From Pseudo-nitzschia pungens (Eukaryota > Bacillariophyta > Bacillariophyceae > Bacillariales > Bacillariaceae), in contig CM074760.1 in the NCBI GenBank assembly GCA_037355855.1, positions 4,084,501 through 4,148,500 on the forward strand: a stretch of DNA of 64,000 nt. The letters run 5' to 3'. The number at the start of each line of letters is the position of its first letter. Within the stretch, counting starts at the first letter, position 1. Of this stretch, positions 9,460 through 18,715 are shown one piece after another. Below the pieces are notes generated by a model, which worked only from the letters and a program-made list of their open reading frames with translations, did no database searches and was not told the origin of the DNA. The position numbers and the translations under genes were made by a program.

Positions 9460-10548
9460 ATGTTGTCATCTTCTTTTCGACGCACCGCACTCTCGTCACG
9501 ACGCATTCTGTCGCAATCGTTCGCTACAGGCCCTGCTTCAGGCGGGAGCATTTCTGATGAAATGCTTCAAAAGCTTGGGAGTCTTTCCACCCAAGCCCTC
9601 GTTGATGGATTGTGGGTGATGGGTTGGCCGTCCGCTCAAATCGATGGTGCTAGACCTCTGACAAGTGGCATGAAATGCGTAGGTCGCGCTGTAACGCTGA
9701 ATTTTGTTCCTGCTAGACCCGACATCGCGCAAGACAAGCCTGCAGGTGGTGATTCTCCGGAGTACGAGGCGTTTGAGCTTTGCGGTCCTAATGAGGTATG
9801 TGCAATACGATTCGAAGAGTGCTATTTCGAATTAATCGATCATGCCGGACCAACATTGCCTTCCATAATTTTTTCATAATGATTTCTACTTTGCGCCCAC
9901 ATTGTCAAATTTGTTCATCGCCTGGACTCGGCACCAGGTGCTGGTAATGTCAAGTGTAGGTCCTGCCGAGAGTGTTGGTGGAGACATCAAATTCCTTCGA
10001 TTGAAACAACGCGAGATTGGTGGGCTCGTAACAGATGGGAGTGTCCGTGACACAGACGAGATTATCAACTACGGATTTCCGGTAAGTTTTCGTTGGAGGA
10101 AACAAGCTTTACAATTAAACATTTTTCTTTTAAGTAAAGAAGAAAACGCGATCTCAAAATCATGCCTTTCTTTCCATTCGACTAGTGCTTTTCCAATTCC
10201 ACTACTGCCCGTCAAGGGCCTGCTGCGATGCAACCATGGGAATGCAATGGCGTCATTAGCGTGAGTGGGGTCACTGTCCGACCTGGCGACGCTATTATCG
10301 GTGATCAAGACGGTGTTGTTGTTGTTCCAGCGAAAGTTGCGGATAAGGTTTATTCCATCGCTCATGGTAGAGAGGTCATTGAAGAAATAATCAAAGATGA
10401 ATTGATCAAAAACCCTGGTCCACCTGGACGATTCTACCCTTTCATGAGTGGAAAGATCAAAGTCGACTCTCCACTCGGTGAGCTATTAGCGTCGAACGGA
10501 ATCTCTCCAGAAAATTCCAATCAATTCGAGGGAACTGCGGATTGGTAA
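9460..10548 (+). CDS. RraA/HMG-aldolase-like protein, three exons
   Basis: Predicted exons are 9460-9795, 9938-10081 and 10186-10548, joined by GT-AG introns of 142 and 104 bp (donors GTATGT and GTAAGT; acceptors CACCAG and GACTAG), both in phase 0; the product has 280 residues. The core matches the RraA-like family (4-hydroxy-4-methyl-2-oxoglutarate aldolase / oxaloacetate decarboxylase, also RNase E regulator A): LSTQALVDGLW, the loop after SVGGDIKFLRLKQ, and GLVTDGSVRDTDEI with the conserved Arg-Asp metal/substrate pair, then GVTVRPGDAIIGDQDGVVVV. The N-terminus (SSSFRRTALSSRRILSQSFA) looks like a mitochondrial presequence. Which of the family's activities it has cannot be told from sequence. 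The gene ends 169 bp before the convergent DUF4336 gene. Confidence 0.85.
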
Positions 10549-10717
10549 TGCATCCATTATCGATGTCGACGTTTCTCGCACTTTTGGAGTTACCGGAGAG
10601 CTAACACGCGATGGAAATACTGCAACTGCCACACAAGTTGTGACGGGTCAGATTTTGAATAATTTTACGGCACAGGTGTTCGCCCTCGGCTATGATACTT
10701 TTAGTATGTTGCGTCAC
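10549..10717. other. Short spacer between convergent genes
   Basis: On the plus strand a stop-free frame of about 60 codons runs through the spacer (segments DVDVSRTFGVTGELTRDGNT and QVVTGQILNNFTAQVFALGY) in a different frame from the RraA-like stop. It may be chance, an alternative 3' exon or a gene remnant; it has no ATG of its own near its start. Confidence 0.3.
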
Positions 10718-11986
10718 CTAATTCGAATTAAAATGCCTAGCTAATTCCTTTCTGATATTGTCTTTCCCTCTGATAATGTCGCCATGACAAGGGATTAGTG
10801 TATGAGCTTCCCACTCATTCAGTAGTATTTTGACAACTTCATTGTAGTACTTTTTGTCATTTATCATGAGATTTTTGTAAAACGGGAGGTAAATTTTATC
10901 CATCCCAAACTTCCACAAACGCGTTCCAAAAGGAATGGAATCAACAGCTGGTGCCAAGCCGTTGTCGCCGTTGTCCCCAGCCAGATGCGAATTGGGAATT
11001 CCATCCTTTTGAGGATAATTCCAATATACATCCGTTGTTAATACTGATTTTGAGGGTGCATGATAAAAAATAACTTCATTGAAAAAGGGCTTCCCAGTAA
11101 ATGGATTGATCTAAACAAGAAAAGGAGTGAGTGCAATTGTTCGGTAAATGATAGAAAAGGCAGGGCTTGTTGCTTTTGCTGTTGCTGTCACACCTACCTC
11201 CATATTTAGATGTAGCGGAACAATTACATCAAAATCCCAGCAATTTTTTCGTTTTTTCGTTTCTGATGGCCTGATCAGACCAAAAGGTATCTCGCCTTCC
11301 CATTTAATATCTGGAAGCTTGTCTACAAGTCCAGGACATCCCCACATAAATGCATCAGGGTATGCTCGGCTCCATTGTTTCGCGTACTTCAGGTGTTCAT
11401 AGTTAGGAGAAACGATGTATTTCACAGTCCCCAGCTTTTTCAAGGCTTCTTTTGTCTCCAGGTCTAAATTCACCGGAGAATGCACCCACAAATTCCCACC
11501 CTCTAGTTGAATTACACACATTCGTCCACCGACATCGATCTTGTTCCAATAGAATGGGCGGTCGCCTGTGTAAACCCCTTCTGCTGTTGGCGTCAAAACG
11601 GTTCCTAGTCTTTTGGTACGAATGCAGTGTAGTGTAAAAGCGAAAAAGTTAATTAATCATCGCTGTCGATATAACCAAATATTTGGGAAATAATGAGCGA
11701 CTAACGTGAAAACCTTTTTCACGCACCGATTTGACCAGGTACTCTCACAGTACCCTCCAACCTCATTTCCATTCGCTAGATTCAAATCAATGTTTTTCGC
11801 ATCTTGAAACAATGACGCAGTTCCGGATGATTCGGCCCCGTCATAATTTGGTTCGGTTGCCATCGACTGTGCAGTCTGGATACGAGCTGATACGGTTGAT
11901 AGGTGCTTCGGTGTTGAACACAGCAGTTGATCTATCGAAAAAGAAAGAGCGCCCAGAGGCAGTAAGAATGCTATGGAATAAAGCAT
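10718..11986 (-). CDS. DUF4336 family protein with signal peptide, three exons
   Basis: Best model on the minus strand: exon 1 at 11986-11727, exon 2 at 11609-11198, exon 3 at 11110-10718. Introns are 117 and 87 bp with GT-AG ends, giving 354 residues. The second intron (donor GTAGGT, acceptor TTGTTTAG) is clear; the first splice is less sure, since other donors would also keep the frame. The body is a typical DUF4336 protein, which has a metallo-beta-lactamase-like fold and no assigned reaction: GVYTGDRPFYWNKIDVGGRM, VHSPVNLDLETKEAL, YIVSPNYEHLKYAKQW, LTTDVYWNYP, TRLWKFGMDKIYLPFYKNLM, IPCHGD. The N-terminus (MLYSIAFLLPLGALSFSI) is a signal peptide; the ALSF site resembles the ASAF motif of diatom plastid import, so plastid or secretory targeting is possible. 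Confidence 0.8.
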
Positions 11987-12227
11987 AATGTGCAAGTATG
12001 GATCCTTTCCTATCCTCGATCCAAACAAAAACTTCGACAGTAGCGGGGTGCGAAGACACGGTGCGCTGAGAAAGTCTCGTGATGCCTTCGGCTGTGGGTG
12101 TAGGGTCTATTATTGCTGTTATGTAAGGTTTTACCTGGGACCTGTACAAAAAATAATTTCTTTGTGGTGTTGTTTGTCTCGGAATGGCTGAATAATTTTA
12201 CAACGGAATTCGTATCAGCTGATCCCC
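11987..12227. other. Upstream region of the DUF4336 gene
   Basis: No gene or repeat is seen. The Copia element inserted 242 bp upstream of the DUF4336 ATG, so promoter elements probably lie within this stretch or were displaced. Confidence 0.3.
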
Positions 12228-12859
12228 TCTTGTAAATTATCAAAACAAGTCTACAATCCGATGTAGCATAATGTAAATGCACTAATTGAGTGATTCCCGA
12301 AATGTCATATCGAGATAATACATATAATCATTCCCAAAATTAATTAATACATAGAAAAATTGCGCACCCAACGGACAAGCCTAGATAAGTTCCAACGGAC
12401 GAGGCATATTTTGGAATTTGGAATCTTGTCGAAAGAAACCAAAATTATCTATTATCTGCCAACGCCCCCATCTAAAGATTTTTTTGGCGCGCGATTCCGA
12501 TTTATGTTTATGTCAAGTCGTAGTCGGACAGACGGCACTACCACTTTTTATGTGAAAAGACATTTAATATATCTCCTTATGTTTTCGGGAATCCAAAGTG
12601 ACATTTTTTATGTGGGTCGAAATAATGTGATATGTATTTCGGGAATCACTCATTGTATTAATCTAAAAAGTGAGATGTCAGTGTGTTTGAACATCCTCTG
12701 ACATACTTCTGGTCAGTTGACTGACCACAATTTTCATTTCTGGTTCTCCAAAATTTGTGGCTCTCCAGTCTCCAATTTGGCGAACCCCAACCTCCAATTT
12801 GGCGAACCCCAACGGTCAATTTTTATTTTGTAAACCTTAACTTTAATATTTTCGTAACA
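12228..12859 (-). repeat. Copia 3' LTR, enlarged by a MITE
   Basis: It matches the 5' LTR at both ends (plus-strand start TCTTGTAAATT, end CGTAACA). It contains the MITE at 12288-12651 and two tandem copies of a 22-bp segment containing TTTGGCGAACCCCAA near 12775-12810 where the other LTR has one. Confidence 0.9.
12288..12651. mobile_element. MITE in the Copia LTR (364 bp)
   Basis: The termini GAGTGATTCCCGAAAT and its exact complement are flanked by ATT on both sides (12285-12287; 12652-12654). The empty site is preserved in the other LTR (CACTAATTGTATTAATC near 18333), so the boundaries are certain. A 3-bp target duplication suggests the PIF/Harbinger (Tourist-like) class, but ATT is not the usual TWA, so the class is tentative. 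Confidence 0.85.
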
Positions 12860-12872
12860 CACTCCTGTGGAT

Positions 12873-15800
12873 TTACTTCGGCTCTTCAGTGCTCGACGTT
12901 AATCCAAACCTAACCATGGCATCTTCATACTCCTTTTGGTACTGTTTGTCATCTTCCTCGCGTGTCCCTAGTATAAGGTCACGGAACTTTCGGAAGAGCG
13001 CTCCTTGTACCGGCTTGGTATAGTAGTCTGCTATCATCTCCTTTGTTGGACAGTGCCGAACCACGATTTCCTTTCTTTTAATTTGGTCAGTGATAAAGAA
13101 ATACCGAATGTGGATGTGTTTGGATCCTTTCCCACATGATAGTCTCCCATTGTTCTCCAATAGTATTGCTGTCTCATTGTCCTGGTAGAGAACATCTTCA
13201 CCACTATCTCCCCCTTGGGCCAATCGAAAGTATCGAAACCATATGTGCTTTGGTAATCTTTCTCCCACAGCAACAATTTCAGTTTCAGTGGAGCTTGTCG
13301 TATTCAGTTTCGTTTTGTTCGAGGAACCGTAGATGGTCCCCCGACCTCCTGTCACCATAACACCAACGTGTCCTCTCATGTCTTCATGAACTGCATGTGC
13401 TCCATCGATGTATAGCGAGATCTCTTTCCCGTCGTATCGGAGAATTAGAGGTAGGTGTTTGGTCCCTTGTAGGTATTTCAACAGGTGTACCAGTTTCTTG
13501 TAGTCATGTTCATCCGGTCTTCGAACTCTCGTGCATAGGAATGCCACTGCTGTTTGCAAGTCTGGGCGCGCCCTCTTTCCAAGATACAGTGCTCTCGCTG
13601 TCATTGTATGGAAATAATCCTTCTCTTGTTGGTCCAATAATCGGACGCCAGCATCGTCCTCTGCTGCCGTCCGGAATAAGTATTCCGGTGCTGCTGTAGG
13701 CTTCTCCCCTTTCATGTCCTCATTGATATCATTTAACATCTTCTGGACATAGTCATACATACTAATTCTGACCTCCCCCTTAACGCGGAAATCGATTGTC
13801 ATACCAAGATACTCGTGTACCTTCCCCCGCACTTCAGTCATCGGGTCGGTCTTTCCATATATTGCCTTCAACTTATCTATAATTGTTGTCACCTCGTTTG
13901 GATCGACATGACTGACCTTCATGTCATCCACATGGAAGGCTATTGTCATCTGTTTCCCTCCTATGGTCTTGTTCCACACACACGGGTCATACGGGTTCAT
14001 CTCAAATCCCCATTCGCCAAGATGACCAATGAGCTTCTTGTATGATAGCAGTGCTGCATTCAACGTACCATATATTGCCTTACTGCACTTCACGAATATC
14101 ACCCATCTCCCTTTAACCTTCTGTAAGTGTGGTTTCCAACGGATGCTGTCTAGGTCCACCAGTGCCAACGCTAGTTCGCCATCTACTCTGAGGATAAGAC
14201 GTCCTTCCATTGGTGTTTGTAGAAAGTGTCCCGGCAAATCCAGTGTTGCGACGTCACGGTTTTCGTATGCGTCGACCATCAGCAAATAGAACAGGCCTTC
14301 TGTTGATACTGTTGGCGATCGAGTATCCTCCTTGTTCATCCAAATCCGCTGTTTCCTTCCGTCGGCACATGCTCTTCCCTTTATGCTGCCGTCTCTCTTC
14401 CTTGTTAGGAACAGCAGAATTGGTAGCGCTAGCTTCTTGTCTTCATTTGATAGGGTTTGGTAGTCAATTTCCTCGAACACCTCCCAGGATAACATTTGTT
14501 TCATTTCTTTAGCTGTTGCTGCTCTTCCTTCATCACCGAACATTCGGAGCCCGGCCTTTAAACCATACTGAGTCATTAAATAATGTGTCACTTTGTCTTG
14601 ACATTTCTCCGATGCTGTGCCCAGGAATGTCATTGCACGCTCATAGTTATACTGCTCAATTCCAGACGTTACTGGTTCAACATGCTCCTTAAATTCGATT
14701 GTTCTTTGTAAGTATTGATACGCACTCCTGTGCTTTGTTCTCTGAGTCACCCTGTGGATGACTCCCTTAAATCGCTTATATCCAGATCCTCCTGTCATGA
14801 CATTGACATATGCGTCTTCATATCCTGGCCAAACGTATGGTTGAATATTGCGCCTGAGGCGCACTGTGGGATCACTGCTGTCCTCACTTTCGCTGTGATC
14901 GTCCTGTTTGTCCTCCTCACTTACTTCGACGCTATCCTCGTCACCATTATCATCCTCGTCCTCATCATCCGAATCACCTCCCTCCATCTCACTGTCGGTC
15001 TCGAAAACGATTTCGATTTCATCACCTGCCACTCCTGTATTTTCGATGGTTTCTTCTGAGAGGCTTTCGACTCCTGTGCTTCCATCATCTTCATCGGATA
15101 TGGGGTCAGGATCATCCTCCGTATTCTCTTCGTCGCTGTTGTGGGTTGTGTCCACCCTCATCTCGTTGACCTCATCTTCCTCTACATCATCTATATCCAT
15201 TATTTGGTTGTCGTCACTGCCGGTGAACAGCAGTCCTTCAGGTTGCTTCCCTCCCATGGTGTTGACTTGATCAATCACCTCATCTGGCATGGGTAGGATG
15301 TTGAAGTCAGATCTGTCTCTTTCAATTCGCCATCCTGTTTTCAGGCTTATGAATGTCATTCCTCCCTGTAGATTATGCATAGGCCCCATGGCTATTGCCC
15401 CAAATGTCCTCGTTTTCAGCGTATTATCAGTTCCTCGCCGAACCTGGGCGTATGACCCATAAGGTACCATACAATGCAACCTATAATCGAGTTTCTTCCC
15501 TGTAACTATGGTCATGGGTGATAGGACTTTGGATATGCCCCCTTCCCATGATATGCCATTGATGTAGACCAACACCCCTGCAATGAGCCTGAGCACCATT
15601 CTGCTTGGTATTTTCTGGAAAGGAGTATTATGGAAGGCACATCTTGCTCTTTCTTTTATGACCCGAATAAATCGTTCGATGTCAGGTACATGTTCGTCGT
15701 GTGCTGCAATGTTAAGTAGAATACCTATGCCCGCAAGCTCATTATCTAAGCATTCGAATTGCTTGTCACCCAACATAAGCCCAATTTTGAATCCGCGCCG

Positions 15801-17831
15801 CTTGTAAAACTTCTGTAACTCCATCAGTACTCTGAACATGGATTCACTCGTCATATCTTCAACAGGGTTGGCAGTTCCATAGTGGATATGTTTACTGATG
15901 GTCACCATGAATGGGATCTTGTTCACCTTCATGATATCGATGGACACTGTCAGTTCCGTATAGTGATCCATGATTGTTTGTGGTATTTTGATCAGCGCGG
16001 TCTTTACCTCTGTTTGCTTTTGCCGGACCGTCTTCCCTTGTAATTCAGCAATCCGCGGTCCGAATATCTTCCCCATTATTGTCACGTCCCTTGGAGTAAA
16101 TGGGTTGTTCAGTATAGTTCCATTTTTGATCGCTCTGATCATGTCCTTGTTACTCCAGTTGGTTACATCCTGTAATTTCCGTACAGCCATTGCTGTCGCG
16201 TTGTCCTTTCGTGAAAATTTTGCTTGGTTTCCCTTGACCGTCTCCACACCGATTTGTTCGAGCTTGATATCGGTCTCAATAAATGATTGTGCTGACGTTA
16301 TGGCGTCACTGCTGTCCCAGTAGTACAGCCCCTTGGTTGATGGCACGAATTTACGTGTAATTCCTTTTGGGTTTGTCACACAAAACGCATCTTCGATTCC
16401 GTTGTGGTACTCCACAGTATATCCCGGCATGTTGGTCACTATGTGGAATGATAGTATGTTAGCGATTCCATCTGGATAGAAATGCACTTCGCCAAATCCT
16501 GGGAGATCGCCAATTTGTGTTATGATGGCCTTGCCAGCATTGGTGTACAGGTGTAACACCTTGGATGCCTTTCGGATGTTCTTGAGGAATCGCTTGTTAT
16601 AAAAGACATTGACGCTGGAGCAGTTATCGATTAGAATCCATTTTGGGTTCAGCCTTTTCTTGCATTGGTTAAAGGCATGTTTATTCTTGCCACGTAGATC
16701 CTCCACGAGGACCTGAGCATCATCGTTGTCCATGTAGAATTGGATATCATAATCATCCCCATCTAGCTCTGATTCCCAATCGTCGTCCTTATCCTCGGTT
16801 ATTTCCTCATCACTACCTTCCATGATGTTGCACTGACCGGATTCACGTTGCGCCTTTGCCTGATTGTATGCCTTCCGACGTTCATCCCTTGTGGGGTCCC
16901 CATTCTCCTTTGTTGTATGTGGACAATCAGATGCAATGCAATCATTTTCCCGGTCACAGTTATGACATGTGTAGTTTCCTTTTGGTCTCCATTTTCGTGG
17001 CGCTGTTGGTTCATCTTGTTCGTAGTTGCCATCCTCAATTAGGAATTGGTGTCCAGAAAACCTACCACGAGAGGATCCACTTGTTCGATTCACTTGGTAT
17101 AGTCTTGGATTGAATTTGAAATCCTCTAGTTCAGTGTGGGCTTCCACCACACTTTTCGGGTATTCGTCGCGTCCCTTTGCCATGGCATTGTGACAGTCTT
17201 GTTTATATATTGCGTACTTCGATTCATTGGCGTTCATGAAAAAGATTACAGCCAATGCCCGATCACGAGCAGTCGCTCTTACCTCCTGCTTTATATTAGT
17301 CTTCAGACTTCCCCATGTTGATTTAGTCCGTTTCTCCATTTTCTTCGTTGTTTCAGTCTTGACAACTGTTGTTGCTTCCTTCTTGATACCGGGCTCCTCG
17401 GTTTCGTCACCCGATTCAGTCTCTGCATCGCACGATTCCATGTTAATATATCCCTTCTCTGTTAGGACATCTTGTATGTCTTCCATGTCATAGAATCTTG
17501 CTCCATTTTTCTCAGCTACATTCACTAGGACTTCAAACTTCTCCAGGTATTCCCCCAGGTCCATGTCATCCATTTGCCGGAAGTTGTATACCTTTTTCTT
17601 TGTTAGGAATCTTTGTACCCATCGGTTCCGTGTCGAGTCACCTTGCTCGCATACCATTTCGATCAGTGTTAGGAGACCTGTCACTGATTTCGTGGCGTGT
17701 ACCTTGGTGTAGTTGTCCTTGTGAGCCTTGATTTTGTTGTGCATTATGGGATCACATTGGTCCCAAAGTACCTTGTAGAGCTTCGTTAAGTTGTTCTTCG
17801 TTTTGTTCATGACGTCCTTGTATATCTTCAA
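12873..17831 (-). CDS. Copia Gag-Pol polyprotein (main frame)
   Basis: A 1652-codon open frame. In order: rest of Gag (LWDQCDPIMHNKIKA); zinc knuckle CHNCDRENDCIASDC at about residue 287; aspartic protease WILIDNCSSVNVF at about 400; integrase core with Asp in SIDIMKV (about 627), Asp in MLGDKQFE and Glu in DIERFIRVIKERAR; an acidic spacer at about 880-1000; reverse transcriptase from about 1170 with LDLPGHFLQTP and the catalytic FHVDD near 1298; RNase H with LYIDGAHAVH, SSTETEIVAVGE and YQDNETAI. The frame has no ATG at its start: it opens right after an in-frame TAA at 17835-17837 and overlaps the end of the upstream gag frame, which it joins by a -1 shift. Every core catalytic residue I looked for is present, so the element may be active or very recently so. 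Confidence 0.92.
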   Translation of the reverse strand: MKIYKDVMNKTKNNLTKLYKVLWDQCDPIMHNKIKAHKDNYTKVHATKSVTGLLTLIEMVCEQGDSTRNRWVQRFLTKKKVYNFRQMDDMDLGEYLEKFEVLVNVAEKNGARFYDMEDIQDVLTEKGYINMESCDAETESGDETEEPGIKKEATTVVKTETTKKMEKRTKSTWGSLKTNIKQEVRATARDRALAVIFFMNANESKYAIYKQDCHNAMAKGRDEYPKSVVEAHTELEDFKFNPRLYQVNRTSGSSRGRFSGHQFLIEDGNYEQDEPTAPRKWRPKGNYTCHNCDRENDCIASDCPHTTKENGDPTRDERRKAYNQAKAQRESGQCNIMEGSDEEITEDKDDDWESELDGDDYDIQFYMDNDDAQVLVEDLRGKNKHAFNQCKKRLNPKWILIDNCSSVNVFYNKRFLKNIRKASKVLHLYTNAGKAIITQIGDLPGFGEVHFYPDGIANILSFHIVTNMPGYTVEYHNGIEDAFCVTNPKGITRKFVPSTKGLYYWDSSDAITSAQSFIETDIKLEQIGVETVKGNQAKFSRKDNATAMAVRKLQDVTNWSNKDMIRAIKNGTILNNPFTPRDVTIMGKIFGPRIAELQGKTVRQKQTEVKTALIKIPQTIMDHYTELTVSIDIMKVNKIPFMVTISKHIHYGTANPVEDMTSESMFRVLMELQKFYKRRGFKIGLMLGDKQFECLDNELAGIGILLNIAAHDEHVPDIERFIRVIKERARCAFHNTPFQKIPSRMVLRLIAGVLVYINGISWEGGISKVLSPMTIVTGKKLDYRLHCMVPYGSYAQVRRGTDNTLKTRTFGAIAMGPMHNLQGGMTFISLKTGWRIERDRSDFNILPMPDEVIDQVNTMGGKQPEGLLFTGSDDNQIMDIDDVEEDEVNEMRVDTTHNSDEENTEDDPDPISDEDDGSTGVESLSEETIENTGVAGDEIEIVFETDSEMEGGDSDDEDEDDNGDEDSVEVSEEDKQDDHSESEDSSDPTVRLRRNIQPYVWPGYEDAYVNVMTGGSGYKRFKGVIHRVTQRTKHRSAYQYLQRTIEFKEHVEPVTSGIEQYNYERAMTFLGTASEKCQDKVTHYLMTQYGLKAGLRMFGDEGRAATAKEMKQMLSWEVFEEIDYQTLSNEDKKLALPILLFLTRKRDGSIKGRACADGRKQRIWMNKEDTRSPTVSTEGLFYLLMVDAYENRDVATLDLPGHFLQTPMEGRLILRVDGELALALVDLDSIRWKPHLQKVKGRWVIFVKCSKAIYGTLNAALLSYKKLIGHLGEWGFEMNPYDPCVWNKTIGGKQMTIAFHVDDMKVSHVDPNEVTTIIDKLKAIYGKTDPMTEVRGKVHEYLGMTIDFRVKGEVRISMYDYVQKMLNDINEDMKGEKPTAAPEYLFRTAAEDDAGVRLLDQQEKDYFHTMTARALYLGKRARPDLQTAVAFLCTRVRRPDEHDYKKLVHLLKYLQGTKHLPLILRYDGKEISLYIDGAHAVHEDMRGHVGVMVTGGRGTIYGSSNKTKLNTTSSTETEIVAVGERLPKHIWFRYFRLAQGGDSGEDVLYQDNETAILLENNGRLSCGKGSKHIHIRYFFITDQIKRKEIVVRHCPTKEMIADYYTKPVQGALFRKFRDLILGTREEDDKQYQKEYEDAMVRFGLTSSTEEPK

Positions 17832-18220
17832 TCCTGTTTATACTCGTCTTTGGTGAATTCTCTCTTCAGGTCGGTGAGCTCCTTGAGTTCTTCTTCAGTT
17901 GGTTCAATGGGTTCATCCATCGTAACAATTGTCAGCTTTCGCATCTCTAGGCTTGTCTCCTCATTGCCGCCATACGTCTTTGTGGCATAGTTGATAAACT
18001 TCTTCCTGGAGGTGATCCACTTCTTTGTATGAATTTGGCTATGGATGAATACATCGTCCTTGATTGCTGTGGTTCCCCCTTTAAAGGTCACCGGTCCTGG
18101 TCCGCTTGGCCCCTTCCCTTTACGCTTGATGGCCCTGCGTTTCTTCTGTGATGTATCCTCTTCATCTTGTTCTTCAGCCTCTTGTACGGCTATATCTTCG
18201 TATTTTTCTTTGTCCGACAT
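17828..18220 (-). CDS. Copia Gag N-terminal segment
   Basis: From the ATG at 18220 to TGA at 17828-17830, 130 residues. It starts MSDKEKYEDIAVQEAEEQDE, has a basic stretch (KKRRAIKRKGKG) and ends ...LKREFTKDEYKQD, which continues naturally into LKIYKDVMNKTKNN of the next frame if the last base of GAT is read twice. So it is the N-terminus of one Gag protein, separated from the rest either by a programmed -1 frameshift or by a one-base deletion. No textbook slippery heptamer sits in frame just before the stop. Confidence 0.8.
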   Translation of the reverse strand: MSDKEKYEDIAVQEAEEQDEEDTSQKKRRAIKRKGKGPSGPGPVTFKGGTTAIKDDVFIHSQIHTKKWITSRKKFINYATKTYGGNEETSLEMRKLTIVTMDEPIEPTEEELKELTDLKREFTKDEYKQD

Positions 18221-18279
18221 GGTCGAGTTATCTATTTATCTTGATCTTCCTTGTTTAACCTTGCCTTTTTAGATTAATA

Positions 18280-18522
18280 TCTTGTAAATTATCAAAACAA
18301 GTCTACAATCCGATGTAACATAATGTAAATGCACTAATTGTATTAATCTAAAAAGTGAGATGTCAGTGTGTTTGAACATCCCCTGACATACTTCTGGTCA
18401 GTTGACTGACCACAACTTTCATTTCTGGTTCTCCAAAATTCGTGGCTCTCCAGTCTCCAATTTGGCGAACCCCAACGGTCAATTTTTATTTTGTAAACCT
18501 TAACTTTAATATTTTCGTAACA
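18280..18522 (-). repeat. Copia 5' LTR (243 bp)
   Basis: Direct partner of the left LTR without the MITE and without the 22-bp duplication. In element orientation it begins TGTTACG and ends ACAAGA. Confidence 0.9.
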
Positions 18523-18570
18523 TCCCCCCCGTTTTTACTACACGTACGAGTCCGATAGGACATACCGGTA

Positions 18571-18713
18571 CTACCTCCGGTCCGTAGTACTCGGCAATGT
18601 AGCAAACATTTTTGCCCTTGGGATCAATTTTCAACCAATTCAAATGATTCTTTTTGGGTTAAACTCTCCTCAACAATTCCCTATGCCTGTTTAGACACTA
18701 GTTAGACTAGTGG
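18571..18713. mobile_element. Remnant of a Stowaway-like MITE
   Basis: It begins with CTACCTCCGGTCC next to TA at 18569-18570 and contains, in reverse orientation, the subterminal sequence found near 6510-6590 (GGTTAAACTCTCCTCAAC). The far terminus is missing; it abuts the truncated end of the decayed Copia. Confidence 0.5.
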
Positions 18714-18715
18714 TA

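Larger units (their letters stand above)
12228..18522 (-). mobile_element. Full-length Copia LTR retrotransposon
   Basis: Two LTRs (12228-12859 and 18280-18522) flank gag-pol on the minus strand. The target duplication TCCCC is present on both sides (12223-12227 and 18523-18527), so this is a single, unrearranged insertion. The LTRs differ by a 364-bp MITE insertion (plus 3-bp target duplication), a 22-bp tandem duplication in the left copy and few point changes, which suggests a fairly recent insertion. Domain order PR-IN-RT-RNase H is that of Copia/Ty1. Confidence 0.9.

Noticed and set aside
12360..12701. A 113-codon frame in the Copia LTR
   Set aside because: It lies mostly inside the MITE at 12288-12651, which the sister LTR lacks, and has no protein-like features.
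14715..15270. Ser/Leu-rich plus-strand frames opposite the Copia Pol as membrane or mucin-like proteins
   Set aside because: They are the antisense of the acidic spacer of Pol; the minus strand holds a continuous 1652-codon frame with all catalytic motifs.
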